Shown here piece by piece: positions 14,147-20,864 of a stretch of DNA of 20,864 nt. Origin of the DNA: a virus; the IMG/VR virus record IMGVR_UViG_3300031659_000123, positions 1-20,864 of that record. One strand, given 5' to 3'. Numbering within the stretch: the first letter of the stretch is position 1; the number at the start of each line of letters is the position of its first letter. The position numbers were made by a program, and so were the translations under genes. Under the pieces are notes generated by a model. That model ran no database searches and was not told the origin of the DNA. It saw nothing but the letters and a program-made list of their open reading frames with translations.

Positions 14147-16975
14147 ATGGCAAACTTCGAAGACATAAAAAAAGCTAATGATGAGCAAAAAAGGCTCAAT
14201 AAAAGTCTTGACGACGCTGCGACAAGGGTTGGCACAATGTACTCGAAGTACAGTGAGTTTTCAGATAAACGATCAAAGGCAGCCAAAAAATATAAGAAGC
14301 ATCTTGAAGCACAAGAAAAATCATTAGATACTATAAGTATAAAGATAGAAGAACAAGCGGTAAAGGTAAAGGAAATAGCCACCGAATATAAAGCTAAATT
14401 AGCTACTTCTGCCAAATTGAAATCCATTGAAAAAGAAATAACAGACTTTCAAAAGGAACAAACTTTGTATGCTGCTAGTATTGAAGGATATGATCAGTCG
14501 TCATTACTAACAGCAAAGGCTCAAGAAGCATTAGATAGTGGAAAGGTTGGAAAATCAAAAGCCATATTAGATGTTGCATCGCTTGAACGAGACTTAATGA
14601 AGGAAGTACTTGCTGGAAATCTTGATTTGGAAGATGTACAAGGAAGACAGGCAACTATAGTTTCAGATTTAGCAACCCAATACGATCTAACAGGAGAAGA
14701 AGTTGATAGTATAACTGGTGTTCTAGACGGACAATTTAATTCTGTAGCAGCCCTAAATGAAGAATTAAACGAATCAAATGCTCTTGGAATATCTAGGAGA
14801 GATATACTGCAATCCCAACAAACAGCGCTATCTGAACAAGATGATATGCTGAAAAAACTAAAGAAAGGCGCAACAAAGTATATTGGCGTATTTAGTAACG
14901 GATTTCTTGCCTTTGGAGCTATATCAAAATTCCTAGCGAGTCAAGTGTTAAGTACCAGAGATTTAGCAAAGAATCTAGGCGTAAGTCAAGGAAAAGCTTT
15001 CAGCTTAGGAAAGCAAACGAAACTTTTAAAGATGGAATTTGCAGGAATGGGAATGGACTTTACAGCCTCCCAAGCTCAAATGGTGGCAAATGCATCTGAT
15101 CTTTCTGAAGTAACATATGGAAATGTAAAAGCCGTAGGTATCATGTCAGAGCGATATGGTATGGGCGCTTCTGAAGCTGCAAAGTTAAGAAAAATACAAT
15201 TAGATATAACCGGTGGTAGTGAAGAGTCAGCTGACGCCCTTACAGCCGGCGCAATAGCATTAGCCGAGGCAAATAACGTAGCTCCAGGAGAAATACTTGC
15301 TGATATGGCTTCAAACAGTGAAGAATTTGCTAGATATGGAGCAGAAGGAGCAAAAAGAATGGCCCTTACTGCCGTGGCCACCAAAAAAATAGGCATAGAA
15401 ATGTCGTCATTAGTTTCTGCTAGTAGAGGCTTATTAGATATAGAAAATTCACTCAACGCAGAAATGGAAGCAGAAGTAATGTTGGGTAGAGAGCTTAATC
15501 TTGAAACAGCCAGATCTGCTGCATTACGAGGTGATCATTTAACCGTCGTAAAAGAATTAGCAAAAGAGTTCGGTTCTGTAGAAGACTTTCAAAATTTATC
15601 TGTACTACAACAAGAAGCCGCCGCTGCCGCCGCCGGATTAACTGTTGAAGAAATGACTAAAATGCTAGCCAATCAGCACAAGATAACAAGTCTTAAGGGT
15701 GAAGAACTAGAACATTTTAAAAAGACTGGTGAATTAGCTGCTGAGGCAATTCCATATAGTGAAAGAGCAGCCGGATTTGCAGCTGAACATGTGAATTCAA
15801 TCATTGCTGGAGTCGGTGCATATTCATCTATGAAATCTGGTATTAAAGATATTGCCTCCGCTGCAAAAAGTGGTATGGGTGTACTTGCTAAATTTGTAGG
15901 CTTAGGCAAAGATAAAGGACCAGTAACAGATTTAACTGATAAAGTATCAGGACAAGCAAAAGCCAAAGGTAAAGACTTAGTTTCAAAGATTGCAGATAAA
16001 GCCAAAGGTAAAGACTTAGTTTCAAAGGTCGCAGATAAAGCCAAATCAAAAGGTAAAGACCTAGTTTCAGCAGGTACAGATAAAATAAAATCAGCAATAC
16101 CAAGCCCAAGTAAAGCATCAGATGCAGCAGCCGGTACTTCAGGCAAAGGCTCAACAGGATTTATGAAGAGTCTGGGAAAAATTGATATGAAAAAAGTTCT
16201 TATGGGAGCAGCCGCAATGCTTATAGTAGCAGCTGCTGTATACGTATTCGGTAAGGCAGTTCAGGAATTCTCAGAGGTTAGTTGGGGAGATATTGGAAAA
16301 GCCGTTGTCGGTATGTTGGCTCTTGTTGGAGCAGTTGCCATACTTGGTATGATTATGTCTTCCGGTGTAGGAGCAGTAGCTATAATAGCTGGTGCGGCCG
16401 CAATGCTAATAGTTGCCGTGGCAGTTTACGTTTTAGGGAAAGCAATACAAGAAATGGCTAAAGGATTTTCAATGATGGGAGAAATAGGTGAAACGATATC
16501 GGAACTGGCAGGTTTAGGACCGGCATTCTTCATGATCGCCGCTGGATTCGCAGCGATGGGCTTAGGATTACTTCCCTTTGCCTTTGGCCTAGCAGCAATT
16601 ACGCCATTCCTTCCAACACTAATGGCTTTAGCAGCTATGGGAGCCGTACTAGGAACAGTATTTGGTGTATTTAGCGGAGGAGGTGAAGATGAATCTGAAG
16701 AAGTTGCCGTAACCCAACCAGGCAAAGAATCATCTGTTGATTCTGATGATACGGAAGAAACCTCTAACAACCTAACCTCAAAATCAACTGGCAAATCTGA
16801 ACCAGATGAATCAAAAACGGAAGATACAACTGAAAAAGATAATGGTGGAAATATTCAATTATTGGCTAAAATAGATGAATTAATAGGCGTAATTAAACAA
16901 GGTGGTGACGTTAAATTAGATGGTAGAAAAGTTGGCGAAACCATGTTCTTAGGCAGAACCCCAGCAGGAGCATAA
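14147..16975 (+). CDS. Tail tape measure protein (T4 gp29-position)
   Basis: The 942-residue protein is the tape measure: a long helical N-terminus rich in Lys, Glu and Ala with heptad-like spacing (about 1-130), a hydrophobic patch (GFLAFGAISKFLASQVL, about 252-268), a long Ala/Met/Glu-rich helical middle (about 270-560), a 13-residue Lys-rich tandem repeat (about 606-646), strongly hydrophobic segments (about 684-845) containing a duplicated 20-residue stretch, an acidic Ser/Thr-rich linker and a short C-terminal domain ending in GRTPAGA. Tape measures stretch along the tube, set tail length and are ejected with the DNA; the hydrophobic part may enter the host membrane. At the usual ~1.5 Angstrom per residue this would give a tail near 140 nm. 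T4 gp29 is 590 residues. The start lacks a Shine-Dalgarno sequence (upstream TATAATATAAATC). Confidence 0.85.
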   Translation: MANFEDIKKANDEQKRLNKSLDDAATRVGTMYSKYSEFSDKRSKAAKKYKKHLEAQEKSLDTISIKIEEQAVKVKEIATEYKAKLATSAKLKSIEKEITDFQKEQTLYAASIEGYDQSSLLTAKAQEALDSGKVGKSKAILDVASLERDLMKEVLAGNLDLEDVQGRQATIVSDLATQYDLTGEEVDSITGVLDGQFNSVAALNEELNESNALGISRRDILQSQQTALSEQDDMLKKLKKGATKYIGVFSNGFLAFGAISKFLASQVLSTRDLAKNLGVSQGKAFSLGKQTKLLKMEFAGMGMDFTASQAQMVANASDLSEVTYGNVKAVGIMSERYGMGASEAAKLRKIQLDITGGSEESADALTAGAIALAEANNVAPGEILADMASNSEEFARYGAEGAKRMALTAVATKKIGIEMSSLVSASRGLLDIENSLNAEMEAEVMLGRELNLETARSAALRGDHLTVVKELAKEFGSVEDFQNLSVLQQEAAAAAAGLTVEEMTKMLANQHKITSLKGEELEHFKKTGELAAEAIPYSERAAGFAAEHVNSIIAGVGAYSSMKSGIKDIASAAKSGMGVLAKFVGLGKDKGPVTDLTDKVSGQAKAKGKDLVSKIADKAKGKDLVSKVADKAKSKGKDLVSAGTDKIKSAIPSPSKASDAAAGTSGKGSTGFMKSLGKIDMKKVLMGAAAMLIVAAAVYVFGKAVQEFSEVSWGDIGKAVVGMLALVGAVAILGMIMSSGVGAVAIIAGAAAMLIVAVAVYVLGKAIQEMAKGFSMMGEIGETISELAGLGPAFFMIAAGFAAMGLGLLPFAFGLAAITPFLPTLMALAAMGAVLGTVFGVFSGGGEDESEEVAVTQPGKESSVDSDDTEETSNNLTSKSTGKSEPDESKTEDTTEKDNGGNIQLLAKIDELIGVIKQGGDVKLDGRKVGETMFLGRTPAGA
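15962..16087 (+). repeat. 39-base tandem repeat in the tape-measure gene
   Basis: Three head-to-tail copies start at 15962, 16001 and 16040 (period 39 bases, 13 codons). They code for AKGKDLVSKIADK, AKGKDLVSKVADK and AKSKGKDLVSAGTDK; the third has a two-codon insertion and a diverged end. The first two copies differ at very few bases. Confidence 0.85.
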
Positions 16976-16976
16976 C

Positions 16977-19900
16977 ATGGCAGATGGACCACATATAAAT
17001 AAGTTTGAAACTGTAGACTTAGCTTCCTTTTATAAAAGTAATGGAAGCCAGTTTGCAGGAATACAAACCGGCCCAGGACAATCGACTAGATTGGGACCAC
17101 AAGTAAACACAAATACAAATAAAACTCCATTAACAGCCTTAGCTAAAACCTCCCCGTCTATCGGTGCTTTTTCACCAGGCCCAATAACATCGAATGTTGA
17201 AGTTTTCAATTTACCTTCAACACCCCAAAAAATAGGTATAGATGCTGCAGGATTCTTATTTAGTCCAGCGTTTACAACACCAAACGTTTCAAATAATATG
17301 TCTTCCCCAGGACAATCAGCCCCACAACTTTCAGCCTTTGGTTTTACCCCAGCATTCACAACCCCTGAACTAAAGATAGTGAACGGTATACCTGATATAG
17401 ATGCATCTGGCTTTACCAAAAATATGTCGTATCCCAACAGTACATTTAAAGGTATAAGTAAAAGTAGTCCATTGACATTCACAAGTGCCAAACTTTCAAC
17501 TCAACTAAAGGTACATAACGGTTTAGCAGATATAGACATGAACGGTTTTATTACTGGAAAAAAACACCTAGGACCAAGTGATTTCACCGGAGTTGTTGGC
17601 AAAATGCCAAATTTACAATTTAAAATGTCAACAAACAACCCAGGAACAACTTCTACTTGGACCAGACAGCAATATAACGAAAAAGTAGGTGGTGGATACA
17701 ACTCAATAGCAGACATAAAACAAACAGGCTTCAATTTAAAAACCCTAGGGCAATATAGAGGAGCCAGTGATTTTCTTGGAATATCTGGAAACACGTATGA
17801 CTATCCAAAGTCGCCTGGAACCAATAGATCATACGGTTTTGGTGTTGAGCGATATGACAGCGTTTTATCCAAGGTTATTCCTTCATCAGCACCAGGAAAA
17901 ATAGATAGTATCGGGCAACGGTTCAAACTATTAGGTGGTACTAGCCCATATGGAGATACCTCAATATCTGCTAGAAAATCTCAACTTGGTAACGATTCTT
18001 TTGACAGTAAGATACAAAAGCAATATTTAGAAATTCCCGGAATAGGCCCAACAGATTTAAGGCGAGAATCTACTAATGTTCACTCCTTTGGAAGAGCAAC
18101 GGATCAGCCATTTGTACAGAGAGATATTGGAAGCAACTGGAGCCTATTTAGTGATTCTCCTTCTGCCAAGGGAGGTAAAGGTTCCCTACTCAGTATAGAT
18201 TTAATTAGAGGAGGAGTTGGAACAGCAATAAACAGATCTTTATTTGATGCACTTAGAATAGGTAAATTTTTAATAAGTCCAAAGGGATTACTATTTATAG
18301 CTAAAAACGTTGGAATGCAGCTTACAAATCCAAAAATGCAAGTAGACAAACTTTTAGGAATTGGTGCAAACAGGATTTATGCTTTAGGTTTACCAACTGT
18401 TGCTCAAACGTTAACAAATGCCGTTGGGATTCATTTAGTAAGACACGGATTAGGACCGCTAAACGGCCAACTAGGAGGAAGCGCAAGATATGAAAATAAT
18501 ATTTATCAAAGCGAATCTCCACTTGCTCAAGGTGGAGCAGGCCAAGGCGCAAAAAGCGCTCTAAAAAAGGCAGGGTTTGATTCACCCGATACAAGCGACT
18601 TAACAGACAAGGCTGATGTTAGTCTTGACTCTTCAACTGGAGAGGCAACAACCCTTGGAAAGGGAAGCCCTAGAACAAAATCTAGATTAGCATTCCTACA
18701 AACCGATATGAAGTCGGGCCTATTAGCAGTATCAGATGCTGGAGGTAAAGGCGCTGGAAAACCTGATGGATTTGGTGATCTAGCTGGCGCAATAAAATCA
18801 AAAATTCCTGGCTTCACTAGAGGTATGGGAAAAACAAAAATTACCAGACTATCGGATAAAGGTTTTCTAGGCCCTGGATCAGTATATGGAATAGGTGGAA
18901 CATCAATATTTAGATCCAATGCCGGAATAGGTATCAGCCAACATGAACAAACAGGCGGAACCTACGCTGATTCTAAATTTTTTAGTGGAAAACAAGCCTT
19001 TGGTGAAAATCCTAGTTTTGCCAGAGTAATAGATACACCTGATGAAGGTAACAGATATAGTGATAAAAATGGTACGAATACATACGATGAAATGTTCACA
19101 GAAGGTTCAAATACATCCCAACAGGCATTAATACTCGATAATATACTAGCTATTGACGGAATAGACGCAGCTCCAGACGATAGTAGTGGCGATTCAACAT
19201 CAGGAGGACATCAACCATTCCCAGATTTATCAGCTGGAAATTTGTATGTTTCAAACAATCAAAACCTAAGACGATATAATACGTTAGCATACGGAGCAAT
19301 ACCTAGAAGTGCAGATAGACTTGGAAACCCGTTGATGGACTTTAGAGAGTTGATGGATAATGTTAACCTAAACTTCCAACAACCAAACGGTGGAGACTCT
19401 GTAGCGTTACCATGGGAAGGCTTAGATAGAATGACTCGTTTTGGTGGAAACTATGGTAGAATAAACTCGCTTGGTGGTGGCTCAACAAATATGGATAGGA
19501 GTGATAGAAAGGTAGATCTAGGCTTGGATGATACTGTTGTCGATCCCACATCAATAGTTCCAGGTACAAGCGGCGAAAAATCGGCCGAATATGCCGATGT
19601 ATTTGACGATTTCATAAACTTTAAATTCAGCAGTAAACGCCCAAACACGGCCGAAGAAACCTTACAGTTCAGAGCATATTTAGACGGTATAAGCGATTCA
19701 TTCAATTACGGATGGCAAGATGTTAGTTATGTTGGTAGAACAACACCCACTTATCTTTTCCAAAGTATAGAAAGAGCTGCTAGCTTCAACTTCAAAGTAT
19801 ATAGTTTTACTAGAGCAGAAATGGAGGCAAATTATAAACGACTAAATAGGTTTATTCAGATGACTTCTCCTGAAATCCAAAGCGGATTACCGGTCGGCCC

Positions 19901-20153
19901 TCTTTTAAAATTAACGATTGGAGATTGGTGGAAAGAAAATCCATTTGTTCTTGATAGTTTTACGATGACACCTGTCGATAACGCTCCATGGGACATAGAC
20001 GAAGGAAGACAACTTCCATTTTATATTAATTGTGCTGTTTCGGGTAAAATATTATTTAGTAAGGCAAATATTGGTGGAGATGTTACTGATAGAGTACATA
20101 GTAGTACAACTGATGCTTTTGCAGCAATAACAAATGATTCTTGGAGACAATAA
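16977..20153 (+). CDS. Baseplate tail-tube-cap-like protein (T4 gp48/gp54-like C-terminus) with a very long N-terminal region
   Basis: The 1058-residue protein has its recognisable domain at the C-terminus (about 875-1058): FINFKFSSKRP, LQFRAYLDGISDSFNYGWQ, VSYVGRTTPTYLFQSIERA, FNFKVYSFTRAEME, LLKLTIGDWW and PWDIDEGRQLPFYI. This pattern (F-R-A-x-x-x-x-I-S-D, Y-x-GR, then L-T-I-G and W-(E/D)-I-D-E) is what I associate with the tube-initiator/tube-cap proteins of T4-like baseplates. The first ~870 residues are Ser/Gly/Asn-rich and include imperfect repeats (residues 136-146, 181-191, 242-252), a partly hydrophobic stretch (about 415-510, with MQLTNPKMQ and HLVRHG) and low-complexity linkers. 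T4 gp48 and gp54 are only 364 and 320 residues. An AGGAG (16966-16970) inside the tape-measure end precedes the start, one base after that gene's stop. Confidence 0.68.
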   Translation: MADGPHINKFETVDLASFYKSNGSQFAGIQTGPGQSTRLGPQVNTNTNKTPLTALAKTSPSIGAFSPGPITSNVEVFNLPSTPQKIGIDAAGFLFSPAFTTPNVSNNMSSPGQSAPQLSAFGFTPAFTTPELKIVNGIPDIDASGFTKNMSYPNSTFKGISKSSPLTFTSAKLSTQLKVHNGLADIDMNGFITGKKHLGPSDFTGVVGKMPNLQFKMSTNNPGTTSTWTRQQYNEKVGGGYNSIADIKQTGFNLKTLGQYRGASDFLGISGNTYDYPKSPGTNRSYGFGVERYDSVLSKVIPSSAPGKIDSIGQRFKLLGGTSPYGDTSISARKSQLGNDSFDSKIQKQYLEIPGIGPTDLRRESTNVHSFGRATDQPFVQRDIGSNWSLFSDSPSAKGGKGSLLSIDLIRGGVGTAINRSLFDALRIGKFLISPKGLLFIAKNVGMQLTNPKMQVDKLLGIGANRIYALGLPTVAQTLTNAVGIHLVRHGLGPLNGQLGGSARYENNIYQSESPLAQGGAGQGAKSALKKAGFDSPDTSDLTDKADVSLDSSTGEATTLGKGSPRTKSRLAFLQTDMKSGLLAVSDAGGKGAGKPDGFGDLAGAIKSKIPGFTRGMGKTKITRLSDKGFLGPGSVYGIGGTSIFRSNAGIGISQHEQTGGTYADSKFFSGKQAFGENPSFARVIDTPDEGNRYSDKNGTNTYDEMFTEGSNTSQQALILDNILAIDGIDAAPDDSSGDSTSGGHQPFPDLSAGNLYVSNNQNLRRYNTLAYGAIPRSADRLGNPLMDFRELMDNVNLNFQQPNGGDSVALPWEGLDRMTRFGGNYGRINSLGGGSTNMDRSDRKVDLGLDDTVVDPTSIVPGTSGEKSAEYADVFDDFINFKFSSKRPNTAEETLQFRAYLDGISDSFNYGWQDVSYVGRTTPTYLFQSIERAASFNFKVYSFTRAEMEANYKRLNRFIQMTSPEIQSGLPVGPLLKLTIGDWWKENPFVLDSFTMTPVDNAPWDIDEGRQLPFYINCAVSGKILFSKANIGGDVTDRVHSSTTDAFAAITNDSWRQ

Positions 20154-20467
20154 TGAATAGATATGATAGCAGCAAAAAGCGCAAAGATAAAGAAACAGGC
20201 AGAAACTTCTATGCAACAATAATTTATCCAAAAATAGAAAGATCTACAGAGGATATTTACATCCGTGCACGAATAGGTGATAGATTGGACCATTTGGCAT
20301 TTGAATACTATAATGACGTTTCACTTTGGTGGATAATAGCCCAAGCAAATGGATTGGGTAAAGGATCAATGGCCATTATCGCTGGAACCCAAATTCGTAT
20401 TCCTATGTCAACTGATATAATAATAAATAATTTTAATGATATGGTACAACAACGAAGGGTTATATAA
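20153..20467 (+). CDS. LysM-like baseplate protein, T4 gp53-like
   Basis: The 104-residue protein has a LysM-type core: YIRARIGDRLDHLAFEYYND, then SLWWIIAQANGLGKG and AGTQIRIP (about 36-85). T4 gp53 has the same elements (a strand, then ELANAIYGNPQLYWVLLMCND) and joins the baseplate wedges; the small LysM protein of P2-like phages (gpX) is the alternative. The chosen start is ATG 20153, which overlaps the previous stop (TAATG) and has GGAGA at 20143-20147; an in-frame TTG at 20141 lies upstream of that binding site and is not preferred. Its own stop overlaps the next start in the same TAATG way, so three baseplate genes are translationally coupled. Confidence 0.72.
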   Translation: MNRYDSSKKRKDKETGRNFYATIIYPKIERSTEDIYIRARIGDRLDHLAFEYYNDVSLWWIIAQANGLGKGSMAIIAGTQIRIPMSTDIIINNFNDMVQQRRVI

Positions 20468-20864
20468 TGGGCAGTTTCTTATCAAGACCATGGCCAAAAG
20501 AGCTAAAAAAGGCCCTAGGTAAAAGAATAGCGGTAATACCAAACAGCTATCAAGAATGGACACACGGTAGACAGCCATTCATTAGGGTAACTTCTAACGT
20601 AAAAATAAACGGTAACACACAGTATAGAAAACAATTCCAGCTATTTAGTGGAAACCTCAAGGGATTACATACTTCGTATGACCTAAACAATAGAAATGAA
20701 CCAAGGCCTGGAATAACTTCACTATCCATAAAGGATACTGGAAGTACAGGTTCACTTAGAAAAATTAACTACGAGTTCAAGTGCTGGTCGCTAGAACAAC
20801 TCAAGGCCATGGAAGCTTTATATATGACTCTTGGAACGTTTCAATGCGTTGAATGGGGTTGGAC
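20467..20864 (+). CDS. Baseplate/virion structural protein, N-terminal part (3' end outside window)
   Basis: An open frame starts at ATG 20467, overlapping the previous stop (TAATG), and runs to the window edge (132 full codons). It begins MGSFLSRPWPKELKKALGKR and contains RPGITSLSIKDTGSTGSLRK (about 79-98), followed by a helix with SLEQLKAMEALYMTLG and ending in VEWGW. The pattern P-G-I-x-S-x-S-(I/V)-K, G-(S/A)-x-G-S-L-R, C-x-S-L-E-Q-L, LYMT-x-G and E-W-G-W recurs in large virion proteins of T4-like and jumbo phages, usually coded beside baseplate genes; I know of no settled function. The full protein is probably much longer than what is seen. Confidence 0.7.
   Translation, partial: MGSFLSRPWPKELKKALGKRIAVIPNSYQEWTHGRQPFIRVTSNVKINGNTQYRKQFQLFSGNLKGLHTSYDLNNRNEPRPGITSLSIKDTGSTGSLRKINYEFKCWSLEQLKAMEALYMTLGTFQCVEWGW

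Noticed and set aside
4259-17001. TATAAATA boxes on the + strand (4259-4266 and 16994-17001) and TATAAAT just before ATG 9576
   Set aside because: The two full boxes are inside coding sequence just after gene starts and the third is the spacer between a ribosome binding site and its ATG, so none is placed as a promoter for a following gene.
18292-18299. An eighth TATTTATA
   Set aside because: It lies inside the tube-cap-like gene (coding for L-F-I), lacks the TGA flank and is not before a gene start; one or two chance copies are expected in DNA this AT-rich.
20141-20152. Upstream TTG start for the LysM-like gene
   Set aside because: ATG 20153 has GGAGA at the right distance and the TAATG overlap seen again at the next gene; the TTG would place the binding site inside the coding sequence.
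1-20864. A defence or anti-defence system, CRISPR array, integrase or insertion sequence
   Set aside because: No gene, repeat or terminal inverted repeat supporting any of these is visible; all genes fit a virion-building region plus phoH and the bS21-like fragment.

Overview
The window is the morphogenesis (structural) region of a tailed phage with a contractile tail, of the T4 superfamily but far from T4 itself. Every supported gene lies on the + strand. The DNA is AT-rich (by eye about 63-65% A+T), coding density is high, most genes have a strong AGGAGA-type ribosome binding site, and no tRNA, insertion sequence, integrase or CRISPR array is visible. PhoH, a ribosomal-protein-S21-like fragment and SSG/TASG-repeat fibre proteins are features I associate with marine T4-like phages. 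The S21 fragment looks most like the Bacteroidota type, so a Bacteroidota host is possible but not shown.

Layout: (1) 1-174, the 3' end of a bS21-like gene, closed by a terminator (204-229). (2) 373-3044, capsid module: a very acidic scaffold/prohead-core protein and the major capsid protein, closed by a terminator (3077-3105). (3) 3142-3804, phoH as a single-gene unit. (4) 3863-6467, a small unknown virion-type protein coupled to a 739-residue fibre-like protein. (5) 6542-9480, neck and tail-completion genes like T4 13, 14 and 15, plus a small coiled-coil protein. (6) 9576-12666, tail sheath (gp18-like) and tail tube (gp19-like), closed by a terminator (12689-12715). (7) 12777-13854, a gp26-like protein (T4_baseplate family) that seems to be extended by a programmed frameshift, in the place where other phages keep tail-assembly chaperones. 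(8) 13911-20864, a small helical protein, a 942-residue tape measure, a 1058-residue baseplate tube-cap-like protein, a LysM/gp53-like protein and the start of another baseplate-type protein.

Together these genes would build the prohead (scaffold, capsid), close it (neck), and assemble a contractile tail: the tape measure with its chaperones sets length, tube and sheath polymerise on it, and the last genes form the baseplate. Terminase, portal and prohead protease are not in the window and are probably upstream.

Two signals stand out beyond the gene list. First, an identical 8-mer, TATTTATA, usually in the context TGATATTTATATA, sits in seven intergenic gaps, each directly before a transcription-unit start; it is the reverse complement of the T4 late promoter -10 box (TATAAATA). 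Second, a run of seven T followed six bases later by a seven-base-pair hairpin lies at the end of the gp26-like gene, and the +1 (equivalently -2) frame continues open into a 72-codon extension that has no ribosome binding site of its own. I did not see a defence, anti-defence or other clearly new multi-gene system.
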